This document shows, piece by piece, positions 1 to 9,616 of a stretch of 64,000 bases of DNA. Position 1 is the stretch's first letter. Every line of letters begins with the position of its first letter. A program made the position numbers and the translations under genes. Source of the stretch: Lottia gigantea (lineage: Eukaryota > Mollusca > Gastropoda > Lottiidae); NCBI RefSeq assembly GCF_000327385.1, contig NW_008710397.1:1325178-1389177 (forward strand). Direction: 5' to 3'. The notes under the pieces were generated by a model. That model was not told the DNA's origin. It made no database searches and worked only from the letters and a program-made list of their open reading frames with translations.

Positions 1-89
1 TAAAATTAACACAATAAGCTTGGAAACCAATTTGTTGTCTTTATGTTGTTGTTGTTTGTTTTGAATTATTTGTTGTTGTTATTTTGTAG

Positions 90-480
90 TGTTCGTTGTA
101 AACAAGCTGGTTCATTTAATCCTAACGCTAATGAATTGATATCTATGTCTTACAACTTTTTAACATTCCCAACCAATATCATCATTCCTACACCACTGTT
201 TTCAATGACTGGAGCTAAAGATAGTCAACGTAGATACAGTTGGGAACTGAAAATACTTCAAGCTCGACCACTGTTAGCTGGTGTACCACGAGCCTCTAAA
301 TTAAACTTTGAATTATCTCAGACAAACAATCAAGCTGTAGTAACTCTTGTTAAAAGAATTCAGGGACCTCAAGATGTGATTCTTCAATTGTTGATGAAAA
401 TCCAATCTGAGAAATTCAACGGAATCGCAGAATCTAAAATATATCTGTATGTTACAGATGGACCTAGTACATTTGCTTAA
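90..480 (+). CDS. FBLN1: Fibulin-1-like, C-type alternative terminal exon (partial gene)
   Basis: Last coding exon of one isoform of a secreted fibulin; the calcium-binding EGF exons lie left of the window. The exon opens after a T-rich acceptor ending AG at 88-89. The first base (90) completes a split codon, then 129 codons run to TAA at 478-480. The reading begins VRCKQ, passes YNFLTFPTN, then RIQGPQD near the middle and AESKIYLYV near the end. This is the order seen in the vertebrate fibulin-1C C-terminal module (from memory YYHLSFPTN, then PEPRDL, then AKLFIFVS). In the family this module follows the last EGF repeat and contributes to matrix binding and isoform choice. Only one cysteine (the RC pair at the start) is visible, whereas vertebrate 1C has a short cysteine cluster there. 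The upstream ATG at 43 lies in the intron and is not a start. Fibulin family is firm; the C-type assignment rests on motif order and on the D-type exons downstream. Confidence 0.8.
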
Positions 481-504
481 CTCATTCTCACCTAATGATA
501 TCTC

Positions 505-1097
505 TTATTATTTGTGCTATATATCAAGACACATATGGTCATTTGTGCCATATATCAAGACACATATGGCTATTTGTGCTATATATCAGACACATATGGT
601 CATTTGTGCAATATATCAAAGACACATATGGTCATTTGTTCTATATATCAAGACACATATGGTTATTTGTGCTATATATCAGACACATATGGTCATTTGT
701 GCTATATATCAAAGACACATATGGCCATTTATTCTATATATCAAAGACACATATGGTCATTTGTTCTATATATCAAGACACATATGGCCATTTGTGCTAT
801 ATATCAAAGACACATATGGTCATTTGTGCTATATCTCAAAGACACATATGGCCATTTGTGCTATATATCAAAACATATGGTCATTTGTGCTATATGTATA
901 TCAAAGACACATAGTCATTTGTGGTATATATGTCAAAGACACATATGATCATTTGTGGTATATATATCAAAGACACATATGGTCATTTGTGGTATATATA
1001 TCAAAGACACATATGATCATTTGTGGTATGTATATCAAAGACACATATGGTCATTTGTGCTATATATCAAAGACACATATTTCTGGTCATTTCAACA
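505..1097. repeat. Minisatellite, ~17-18 units of 30-34 bp, in the C-type 3'UTR
   Basis: Tandem units built on GACACATATGGTCATTTGTG followed by a TATATATCAA spacer, starting about 25 bp after the C-type stop. Each intact unit carries the palindrome CATATG. Units 1-11 have mostly GCTATATATC spacers of 30-32 bp. Units 12-16 have longer GGTATATATATC-type spacers of about 34 bp, so at least two expansion phases are visible. The overlapping open frames here, up to 264 codons, are a by-product of the repeat and are not called as genes. Confidence 0.95.
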
Positions 1098-1361
1098 TAT
1101 TACCACATTATTACTTTTCCATAATTTTGACAAAAAAATTGTACCGTGGCCTAAAACAGCACTTCTCAACCTCAGTGAAATCATGCCTCCACAAAAGAGT
1201 TCTTACAAATCTTTTCCTCCCCAAAATAAATCAGTCATTTTGAAACGTTTTTCACTCTAAAAAAAGTACTCTACGATTAACCATGAATGGATATAAAATC
1301 ATACACCACATATCAAGATAGTTCATTGTGACCCTTTTCTGTATGTCAAGGGTAAAGATTT

Positions 1362-1617
1362 TACGTCTTCATTTTATACCTTGACTGCAAGTCCCACTTT
1401 CTTGTTTCACGGTCAACAATTTGATTGGGTTGTACACCAGCGAATACGGCCAATCAGAACTCTCAATTCACGTGTAATTAATTTTTACAGTTTCTGTCGA
1501 GGGCTCAGATTGGCTGTATTCACTAGCGTATAATGCAATCAAATTGCTGCATTCAAAAACTTCTTCTATGAAACAAGTAAGTGGGTCATTTCCAGTCAAG
1601 GTATAAGATGAAGACGG
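1362..1617 (+). mobile_element. F2 palindromic MITE
   Basis: Starts near TATACCTTGACTGCAAG and ends near CAGTCAAGGTATAAG, its inverted complement. The inner arms carry GGCCAATCAGA and CAGATTGGCTGTATTC. Terminal CATCTTCACAATGTCAAG sequences are missing, so the outer ends are lost. It has no coding capacity. It lies within the C-type 3'UTR or the D-type intron. Confidence 0.75.
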
Positions 1618-1621
1618 AATA

Positions 1622-1730
1622 CCTTATGTGATGAAGCATATTTTGCGATTAGTGACATCAAACACTTAGTTTTAGTGGGATTGCAGGAACCACAGACGTC
1701 GAATTGAAAACTAACGTTGATAAATGTATT
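1622..1730 (+). mobile_element. F3 MITE, right half only
   Basis: Matches the second half of the F3 copy at 9617-9890 from the hairpin centre (ATTTTGCGATTAGTGACATC) through TTAGTTTTAGTGGGATTGCA and CCACAGACGTC. The left arm is absent and the F2 copy abuts it directly. Confidence 0.7.
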
Positions 1731-1757
1731 CAAAATATTCCATTTTTATATGATTTC

Positions 1758-1809
1758 AATAAATTGTACATATCCAATATAATCACGTCCTAGATTTTAT
1801 TTGAATAAA
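1758..1809 (+). promoter_or_regulatory. Candidate polyadenylation signals, C-type isoform
   Basis: AATAAA occurs at 1758-1763 and 1804-1809. The second is followed within 35 bp by a T-rich tract. Either would give a C-type 3'UTR of about 1.3 kb containing the minisatellite and the F2 element. Shorter polyadenylation cannot be excluded. Confidence 0.35.
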
Positions 1810-1900
1810 CTTTCGGATCATTACAGAATTTTCTTTTTCTTATTTTGTCTTATTGTAGCCCTAAATTGTATGTCATTCAATGGTCTAACGGCCTAATCAC

Positions 1901-2165
1901 CTTAACGGCCATAGTTCGCCATTTTTCGGGTGTTGATTTGGTTCTTGAATATAGATAAATAGTCTTCAGAAGTACTTTAGAACCTACGAAAATAGAATAA
2001 TCCCTTCAAATATTTCACGTTCTATTTCTATATGTACGTCTCGTCATTTTAACTTTCAAACACGGATAATTCTGGACACATATGGATTTGAAGGCTCAAA
2101 TTTTGACTGAGAGCTGTGAGTTATTCTAGTTTCTTAGACTAAGGTTTGATTGGTCCAACGAATTG
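1901..2165 (-). mobile_element. F4 MITE, diverged
   Basis: Recognisable by GCCATTTT with a TTGAATATA and AGTCTTCAGAAGTAC segment, then GATAATTCTGGACACATATG, GATTTGAAGGCTCAAATTTT, and a TGATTGGTC end. Terminal TTAA repeats are decayed. It lies in the intron between the C- and D-type fibulin exons. Confidence 0.75.
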
Positions 2166-2469
2166 AATCAATCAAGTGAATGAAGGTGGAATGTATTGTG
2201 ATCCATATTTGATATTTGCATGTTTTTGCATGAGTTAACAACTTTTGAAAGGTGAATAACTTAAATTCTAATTTGTAAGTACAAACTTTCTTAATATTAA
2301 GGGTGCTTATCCTACTGGGTGAAACAATGATATTTATGGGACCTTCCATATTCCCCAACCCCAATTACACAAGACTCAATGCATAAAGGAAATTTCTTTG
2401 GTAATCTTTATAGTAATGAATCCATTTCCATCAATAATTGTTGGTTTGGTGCCTTCTACAGAAACAGTG

Positions 2470-2665
2470 TGGCTTCTTCAGTAACACACGTCATTGCTAA
2501 TCTTGGGATCCTGAGACCGGGGGTACAATTAGAAGGCAGATTGGTTTAGTGGGGGAATTCAAAATACAGCTACTCTCTCGAAATGACTTCAGCCTTGAAT
2601 TGTACCTCCACTTTCACCACCACGGTCCATTAGATGCTTACGTCTATGGCACTTCCACCGAGATA
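2470..2665 (-). mobile_element. Possible tRNA-headed SINE, second type (weak)
   Basis: Read on the minus strand, the segment begins with a tRNA A-box-like TATCTCGGTGGAAG and continues through a GC-richer body. Similar minus-strand A-box-like heads occur near 8690-8765 and, weaker, at 15545-15660. It could instead be a decayed tRNA pseudogene relic. No target duplication was found. Confidence 0.3.
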
Positions 2666-2737
2666 TTGCATTTTTAAATATAACTGCGTGACATCCTTGT
2701 TCTCAAATTTGAAATATTTTTGTAACTTTTTTTGTAG

Positions 2738-2994
2738 AGAGTTGATAGCAGACGAAGGGGGTGTAGTTTGTGGTAGAATAAGCTGTGATCCACTAGATTT
2801 ACGTTGTGTTTCAAATAAAACAAAAACAATATCATGGCAATACCTGGCTCTGCCATCAATGGATTTTGTCAAAATTCCCGTAACACTTTTAAATATTAAA
2901 ACAATAGGATATTCAATTTATCCAAATCTAGATCTGCGTATTGTTGCCGGCAATAGAGATAGATTTTTTGATACAGTTGTTGAAGGTGATAAAG
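2738..2994 (+). CDS. FBLN1: Fibulin-1-like, D-type alternative exon, first part
   Basis: Acceptor tract ends AG at 2736-2737. The first base (2738) completes a split codon, the same phase as the C-type exon, so both can splice to one upstream donor. The reading shows CGRISCDPLDLRC and then KTISWQYLALPS, which parallels the vertebrate fibulin-1D junction (from memory C-x3-C-x-P-x-D-x2-C, then HTISHTVISLPT). It goes on to the VAGNRDRFFDTVVEGDK stretch that precedes the final strands of a fibulin-type module. An Asn-Lys-Thr glycosylation sequon is present. The exon ends at 2994 before donor GGTTTGT, leaving one base for the next exon. The ATG at 2634 upstream is intronic. Confidence is high for a fibulin module and good for D-type. 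Confidence 0.82.
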
Positions 2995-3507
2995 GTTTGT
3001 ACTATTTTTTTTATATTTAATCAATATGTATCAATCTTGGTCCAACAAACCATCCTGTTACTTAATTTGATTGGTTCCTGGTTTAGTTGTGTACCAATCA
3101 GATTAAATCTTGAATTTTTTACCTTTGCCAATGTTTTATGATACTATGTTCTCATCAACATCTAAATCTGGATTGCTGTAGCAAGGAAAACCAAACCTTT
3201 ATGCAATACGTTTCACATTTTGAATAGTGAAGGGATCAAAAATGTTCTTTTTAACCCAAATCATTTTGCCGTGGAGTGCTATAGTTACCGAAGAACAATC
3301 AGGGCCAAAGTTGGGAAGAGGGGTACTTAGAGTTAGCAAAAACCTTTTCTGTGGCAAGAATGGCCATAACGATTGAGTTCTAAAGGCAAAGTTGTTGGGT
3401 GGTCAAAATTTCACGATATAGCTGTAGAATTTTCGTAATAGATTGGCATTGTGGAGATGCAGATTTGTATTCTTTGATTATAATGTTGTTATTTTACTGT
3501 TTTTCAG

Positions 3508-3665
3508 CTGCCTTAAGATTGCTGAGACCATTACCAGGCCCGAGAGAACGTCAAGTTACTTTACAGTTAGAAAACCGTGATTTTTCTCGGCGAAATGTGA
3601 TATCCCGGCATGTAACTCATGTAAAAATGTTTGTTTCTGAATATAATGCCAATCACATGTTTTAG
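3508..3665 (+). CDS. FBLN1: Fibulin-1-like, D-type terminal exon
   Basis: Acceptor TTTTTCAG ends at 3507. The first two bases plus the leftover G of the previous exon make Ala. The exon gives AALRLLRPLPGPRERQ, then NVISRHVTHVKMFVSEY. This closely follows the vertebrate 1D ending (from memory RPIVGP, then VVSHRNVVNVRIFVSEYWF). After SEY the expected Trp/Phe and stop are replaced by Asn-Ala-Asn-His-Met-Phe and TAG (3663-3665), and these last seven codons are the first unit of a tandem repeat. The joined D-type end is about 137 residues. Together with the C-type exon this reproduces the vertebrate C-then-D gene order. Confidence 0.85.
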
Positions 3666-4002
3666 AAATAACTATTCGCATGCAATGCCAAACGTGTGTT
3701 TTAAAGAAACTATTCAAATACAATTCGACTTCGTCAATAATTTTGACGTAACTGTTTTCTGTTATCCGAATATAATTTAACATTTCAACCATGTGTTTTT
3801 GACTAAACTATCCAAATACAACTTAAAATAGCAACCACGTGTTTTTGACTAAACTATCCAAATGCAACTTAAAATAGCAACCACGTGTTTTTGACAAAAC
3901 TATTCAAATACAATGTTAACATTTCAACCATGTATTTTTGACGAAACTATCCGATGACAATGTCAATATGTCAACCACGTGTTTTAGACGAGCTATCTAC
4001 CT
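3645..4002. repeat. Minisatellite, ~8 units of 38-48 bp, overlapping the D-type stop
   Basis: Degenerate units built on CAACCACGTGTTTTTGAC, then ACTATCCAAATACAA. Four units keep the E-box palindrome CACGTG or CATGTG next to a T run. The first unit begins at 3645 and encodes the last six residues and stop of the D-type fibulin isoform; the rest form the start of its 3'UTR. The third unit is the most diverged. Confidence 0.85.
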
Positions 4003-4303
4003 GGTGGTTACCATATTTTAGAAGAGGAAAATTTGGATCGGATAGATGAATACTAAACTTAATCGTGCTTGGAACATGCTTTTGGTCGTGTTGGTTGTGA
4101 ACACAAGTTATCAGAACTAAATGTTGTGATCTTTAATGAGTTTTAAGTATGGTGGTATGACCAAAATCTAGTGATTTGTGCCCATATCTTATCTAAAAGT
4201 GTTAATTAAAACTTAACGACAAAAATACATATGTATTTAAAAGATTTACGTTAACCTTTAAAAGTGTTATGTTTTTGGGTTGGTATTCGAAATCATTTTG
4301 CAA

Positions 4304-4309
4304 AATAAA
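4304..4309 (+). promoter_or_regulatory. Candidate polyadenylation signal, D-type isoform
   Basis: AATAAA about 640 bp after the D-type stop, the first such hexamer seen beyond the minisatellite. The context is not distinctive. Confidence 0.35.
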
Positions 4310-4393
4310 GGTCAAATGGTAGAGAAATATGTCTCCTGCTTATTCTGAAGATTTCACCTGCAAATATTCAACAGTTATGAATTGGCAATCAAA

Positions 4394-5060
4394 AGATAGT
4401 GGACCACAGACATATACGCCCACCACGGCATGCAGATGGTAAATATTCAAGATTTGGGGCAAGGGCAATAACTCTGCTTCTAACGGCCGAAAATAGCTCA
4501 AATTCGAACTTGATCTTCGTTTTATGAATATGTATACACATACCGAATTTCATTTGATCCCATCAAAAAATCTAGTTTTTAGAGCGTTTACAGGCAAATT
4601 TTGACGGACGGACGCACGGATTGACAGGGGTGCTGGGAGCCGCGGTGGCTCAGTGAATTAGACGCTTGCTCGCTAACCTGAAGGTCCAGGGTTCAATCCC
4701 GGCATAGGTCGAGATAATACCTTCGGATTTTTCAAACCGGTTTCCCTCTGTCAGTGATGCAAGTAAGAGGGGCTGACATGGAAAGAGCGTCTAGTCGTTC
4801 GGATGGGACAATAAACCGAGGCCTCGTGTGCTACAGGCTGTGCACGTTAAAGATCCCTCGACAATTGGAAATCGAAAAAGAGCAGGCTAATGCCGCTGTC
4901 CTGGCAAAATTTCCCTCATGGCACCCTGCATGGCGTTGCCCGTCTTCATTAGCCCACAAGGTGCAGAAGAGTAGGACGTAAAACTCCATTCATTTCATTT
5001 CATTTTTTTTGACAGGGTTGCTGACAATATACGTCCACATAGAGAGATGTGAGAGTATAA
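4394..5060 (+). repeat. GGGCAATAACTC-type dispersed repeat, split by a SINE
   Basis: Left part 4394-4635 contains CACCACGGCATGCAGATGG, GGGGCAAGGGCAATAACTC and GACGGACGGACGCACGG, motifs typical of a dispersed repeat seen in many mollusc genomes. A full SINE (4636-5009) is inserted, after which the repeat resumes with TGACAATATACG. An inverted copy of its first half lies at 7799-7956. Confidence 0.65.
4636..5009 (+). mobile_element. tRNA-derived SINE, full length
   Basis: The head GGAGCCGCGGTGGCTCAG holds an A-box and GGTCCAGGGTTCAATCCC a B-box, as in RNA polymerase III promoters. The body includes GGATGGGACAATAAACCGAG, GTGCACGTTAAAGATCCC and CCGTCTTCATTAGCCCAC, and the tail is CATTTCATTTCATTTTTTTT. 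Flanking 14-bp target duplications TGACAGGGGTGCTG (4622-4635) and TGACAGGGTTGCTG (5010-5023) differ at one base, which fixes both ends. This is the reference copy for the family in this window. Confidence 0.93.
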
Positions 5061-5061
5061 A

Positions 5062-5655
5062 AACCATGAAAAAGTAACATTATATGAAGTAAATTGCGAG
5101 GCTTGCGACTATGTCGTCTCCACAGAGTTGCCGCATTATGAATTCAGACTCAATAGTTTGCCTCCCCATTGCGTCAGTCTTTCCCTATTTGTCCGTCATC
5201 ATTATTATATTGAATAAAAACTGTCATTATGATTCAAAGATAACTTTGGCACACTTTGCTATGAACATTTCGATGTCTCTTTGTTGGCTGTATCATCAGA
5301 AACCTTTTCCATCTGGAATTTGGAATTTCAAAGCATCATTAGGCAATCCTCTGCAGTTTTTCCGTAAAGCTTTGTTTCATGGAGGCCGTTTGTCAAAGCA
5401 CCTCAGAAACACATACGTATGAACCTTTCTCTTACTAATCACGGCGTGTAAAATACCCATCTTATAATCTCATCAAAAACTGTTTCGCTGCCTTGTGAGA
5501 TGTCTTTCACATGGTAATCATGGAATCTGCATAATAAAATCTCACTTGGTTGCTCGAGAAATCAAATGTTCTAATTAGTTGTGTTTTGTATCAATGATGC
5601 TAAAACAGTAGTTACCTCCCTTCTTTTGTGTATCTATTATGCTGTATCTTTTATC
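5062..5655. other. Intergenic, nothing recognised
   Basis: A 103-codon open frame (5111-5422) has no recognisable motif or coding signature. No repeats shared with the rest of the window were seen. Confidence 0.5.
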
Positions 5656-5659
5656 TTCA

Positions 5660-5935
5660 GTTTTTAACCCGGTATCCCCCATTGTCAGTGATGCAGGTCG
5701 GAAGGCCTAGCATTGGAAAAGTGTCTAGTCTTTCGGATGGGACAATAAACCGAGGTACCGTATGCCAGGCTGTGCACCTTAAAGATCCCTTGACAGTTGG
5801 AATAAGGAGGAGGCTAATGTAGCTGTCCTGGCAAAATATCCTCATTGCGTACAACATGGCTTTGCCCGTCTTCATTAGCCCAATCAGGTGCAGAAGAGTA
5901 TAAGGATGTAAAACTCCATACATGTCATTTTTTTC
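5660..5935 (+). mobile_element. SINE, 5'-truncated
   Basis: Starts within the body (TTTTTAACCCGGTATCCCCC) and runs through GGATGGGACAATAAACCGAG, CTTAAAGATCCCTTGACAG and CCCGTCTTCATTAGCCCA to a TCATTTTTT tail. The tRNA-like head is missing. Confidence 0.88.
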
Positions 5936-6345
5936 TAACTTCAGACAGTTCATCCTATTGAAAATGTGGCCGTCAACAGGGCGCCACCGTCTATCATTTT
6001 GCAATTAATTTGCATTGGTTGCATTATGTTTATTCCGCTTGAATGAATGATTAATGATGCAGATCTCAATATTTGGCAGGAACTGGCATCATTGATGAAT
6101 ATTTAATTAAATAGATGATTAATTTTCAATCGTTAACCGTTGACAGAGAAATGTTTTTTTCTAAATTAAATTTGAATAGATTAATTTTGTTTAAACTAGA
6201 TTTAATGAAGGATAGAAATTAATTTGTCAGGTTGCAGTCACTCTCATCAAGAATAGAGTAAAAAATATTGTCAGAATTATTATCAGAGATTTTTGGCGCT
6301 AGGACAAATAAAACATTTCTTATGTTCAGCTTAGTTTCCCTCGCA
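5936..6345. other. AT-rich intergenic, homeodomain-motif cluster
   Basis: No gene seen. Between about 6030 and 6200 there is a dense set of TAAT-type cores (GATTAATGATG, ATTTAATTAAATAG, GATTAATTTTCAATC). This may be chance in AT-rich DNA or a regulatory element. Confidence 0.3.
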
Positions 6346-6698
6346 TTAAAGATGGGTTCTCTTATTTTCATTTATGAAAATGCTTATATACTTATATAAA
6401 TAGAAAGAAGAATGACTTGGAAAAATACCAGTTTGTCTCACATGTGCATAATTAATTCATAATTAGCTAAATTAGAAGAGAATTACTAGCAGAATTCCAA
6501 TGAGTGACCGATCAAGAAAAGTCAAAAAGTCTTTTTTTTGTTTATCCAGACTGTACGTGCATTTATGATTGGTTAAAACTCTTAATCATATGCAATAAGA
6601 ACATAATGATATGATTAAGAATACATGATAATTCATTAGAAACACCAATTAATCAAATAGTTTAATTTGACACTAAAAATAAGGAAATCCATCTTTAA
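6346..6698 (-). mobile_element. F1 MITE, full length
   Basis: Bounded by TTAA (6346-6349 and 6695-6698) with inverted ends AGATGGGTTCTCTTATTTT and AAAATAAGGAAATCCATCT. The interior matches the copy at 11347-11726 on the opposite strand. It has no coding capacity; TTAA may be the target duplication. Confidence 0.88.
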
Positions 6699-6799
6699 GA
6701 AAAGGTAAACTTTGAAGATCAATGTTATAATGCCAGAGATATTGTGCCCTAAGGAATAAAAACAATGAAAAGAATTGAGTTCTACTTCCTAGGCCTACG

Positions 6800-7045
6800 T
6801 TTCTTCACCGTGTAGACTAATGAAGACAGGCAACACCATGCATGGAAATTTTGCCAGGACAGCAACGTGCACAGCCTTTTACATAAGGGGCCTCGGTTTA
6901 TTTCCCCATCCGAACGACAAGACGCTTTTTCCATGTCAGCCCCTCTTATCTACATCACTGACAGGAGGAAACCGGGTTGAAAAATCCGAAGGTATTATTT
7001 CGACTTATGTCGGGATTGAACCCTAACTGAGCTACCGCGGTCCAC
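6800..7045 (-). mobile_element. SINE, internally deleted
   Basis: On the minus strand it reads from the tRNA-like head (GGACCGCGGTAGCTCAG) through TCGGATGGGGAAATAAACCG to the CTTCATTAGTC 3' region. The stretch around TTAAAGATCCC to AGAGCAGGC is missing. Confidence 0.85.
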
Positions 7046-7798
7046 GTTCTAAGGAATAGCTTGGTATATCCTAAGTAAAAGATTTTTTATCGATACAATC
7101 AGTTATCAACCTGCAATAGCTGCTTCAAAAGAGTTAGTGGACTCGAGGCCATAAGAGGGCACTAATTAGGCCGATCTCCAGGCGCTTCTGAAAAGATAAC
7201 CCTTTTTTCCCTATGTCAGTTTTGTTACTATTCACATGAACTACTTTTCTACTTCAAAAAGTAATATGAAGGGTGCTTGTAACATTCCCCTCATTCCGCA
7301 CTTCAAGGCTATGCTCCCATTCATGGTTACCAGAGTAAGTTGCAGACACTATAGAACGTAAAACTCGATTTCGTATCGGTTCTACTTGCATGATTTCCGT
7401 GGCCATTTTTTATATACTTGACCAATTAATTTCCAGCTGTCCATATCACTTTTCTGAATTAAAATCTGACACCTGTTTCTCTTACAATTGATTCACATCG
7501 TAGCATGCCAGTTCAGACAGTCTGCATTTACTGGGCTTTATTAACATATCACTAATACCTCTCACGTCATACAATCAGTACAACCTGCATCCTAGAACGT
7601 ACATTCTATGCCCTGAAACTGAAAGTGACGGAAATTTAAAATTGTGCATTGTAGTAGAACCTGACGTCGGATCTTAATTATGAAAAGAAATATAGATAGC
7701 CGACCAAGTATAGACTGCATCACGATTTAGATACCGAATTGGCTAACAAAATCTCGATTTCAAGGAAATCTTTTTCCGAAGTAACATCCATGCCAGTG
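7046..7798. other. Intergenic, nothing recognised
   Basis: Unique-looking AT-rich sequence without coding or repeat signatures that I could match elsewhere in the window. Confidence 0.5.
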
Positions 7799-7956
7799 GA
7801 CAGTTAGAAGCAGAGTTATTGCCCTTGCCCCAAAATCTTGAATATGCTATTACTCTCTTAGTTTTCAACCGATTTTGATGAAACTTAAATGGATGTTTCG
7901 TTTTTACCATCCGCATGCCGTGGTGAGCATATATGGCTGTGATCCACTATCTTAGT
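7799..7956 (-). repeat. GGGCAATAACTC-type repeat, inverted copy
   Basis: Reverse complement of the 4394-4500 segment: it contains GAGTTATTGCCCTTGCCCC and CCATCCGCATGCCGTGG, and ends at GATCCACTATCTT, the counterpart of AAGATAGTGGACC. It also holds TTTTGATGAAACTTAAATGG, a recurrent part of such mollusc repeats. Confidence 0.7.
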
Positions 7957-9616
7957 AATTAACTACGAATTCTCTAGTGTAAAATCTTGACTTTCAGTTT
8001 CAATTGTATATTGTCAGCAACAGTAAATATATAGAATCTTTGGTTCACTGAGGCTTTAAGTAAATTTCTCTCAAAGACTTGATTGATTATCAAAAACATT
8101 CATTCTCCTTTTCATGCTAAACTTTAATTGAATCAATGAAAAAATGCCCAGTTGGCTTATTTCTCCTTCTTTCTCGATTACTTGAAGAAGAGATTTTGTT
8201 TGAAAAGGAAATAATTAGCGTCTTAATGGTTCCTTTAAAGCAGTCAATAATCTGAGTGATTCAAATTACAGGTATTAAATTCCAGCTCGGAATTGAACAG
8301 TTTTTAACCCTTTTTGATGGTTATTGAACTGCGTCAAATGGTATTTAGTATGACTATTATATAAAGACGACATACAATATGTCAAAGTAATGACTAATAA
8401 GACATATTAAAGTACAACTGATGATGTTAATATTCAAATGTATTTTAATTGAATTTTAATGTTCGGTGGCGTTTCTATTTGAAACTTAGACCGACTCGAC
8501 TTTGCCCTTCCCACTTCTCCCTTCAAATTTCTTATAATTCTACAGAGGGAGAATACACCCCTCCCCCCCCCACTCCCCCTAATTCACCTCTAACAAATTT
8601 ATAAATATAATTTTTTTTACATTTTTTGTCCCATAATCAGTAATAGAATACACCAAATCAATTATATTTTTTAAAAAACTTCTTTGGAACCTTCTTAGAC
8701 GCTCACGCTCCATGGTAGTCTTATAACGCTTCCACCGAGCTACGATATTTTGACATCAACCTCGACAGTTGTCCCATCTATATAAAGTCTCAGGTGACTG
8801 GCGCCGCACTGCTTGGCCTATACCATTTTTCTTTCAGATATGTCTCTCTTAAACTGACAAAATAATACGGAAACTACAGTAATACTTTTTAAAAAAAGGG
8901 ATGTATGCATCCATTCATTCTTTTAATAATAGTATATTTATAACTTATTTCCTTATCACAAGCGATTCGTTCAATCAAAACCAAGAGACTTTCCTGTCAT
9001 CGATCAAGTTACCGCGATGTACACACTTCATTAAACAAGTCGGAAACCTCAAACAAATACTATCTTCAATAATCAGAAATCAAACACAACTTGCTTTATA
9101 GTTCATCAGGGTAATACAGGAAACTTTGTCCCATTGAACTTGAAGCTGTGGTTAAAATGTGAATCATTAAGTGGTTGAAATCAGTTTAACCCTTGTGGCC
9201 TCATCTCACTTTTTCTTTCTTTATCGAATTTATTAAACATGTCAGCCAATATGGACTACTTGTTTATAAATTTCTCAGGAAATGTTGACAAGAATGGAAA
9301 ATTGAATTGGAAGTTGTATTCTTTTTGTTCTAAAAAGCATTATAAATTGCATGTTCCGTGTCTGAGGGGTATGTTTCATTAAGTCTTTGATACCCAGACT
9401 ATTCCTGTCGATGAAGCTCGTACAAAAAGGGACTGGATGAAAGAGGCTAGATTTTCAGATCGAATTTGAAATTGGATACATTCGTCCAGTATTTAGATTC
9501 ACTCCCTTTTATTTAAAAGTATATACGCGTCTTAGTAATTTCAGTAAAATGGAAGCTAAATTTGAATTTAACGCATATTTCCCCTACAAGTAAACGAAAA
9601 CGTTCTTTAGATTATC
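7957..9616. other. Intergenic; weak tRNA-like relic near 8690-8765
   Basis: Mostly unique sequence. A C-rich simple tract lies at about 8560-8580. At 8690-8765 the minus strand reads GTAGCTCGGTGGAAGCG, an A-box-like start related to the segment at 2470-2665. No gene was found. Confidence 0.4.

Noticed and set aside
505-1097. CRISPR-like array
   Set aside because: The units are contiguous and near-identical with no unique spacers, and this is animal nuclear DNA.
449-1260. Overlapping plus-strand open frames of 101-264 codons
   Set aside because: They are the three frames of the 30-34-bp minisatellite; the periodic His-Ile-Trp-Ser-Phe pattern follows from the DNA repeat and there is no gene context.
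4636-4710. Functional tRNA gene at the SINE head
   Set aside because: A- and B-boxes are present but no proper acceptor stem, and the segment continues into the SINE body with SINE-type target duplications.
4754-4981. 75-codon frame
   Set aside because: Lies entirely within the SINE body; SINEs do not encode proteins.
5111-5422. 103-codon plus-strand frame
   Set aside because: No recognisable motif; sits between SINE copies in intergenic DNA.
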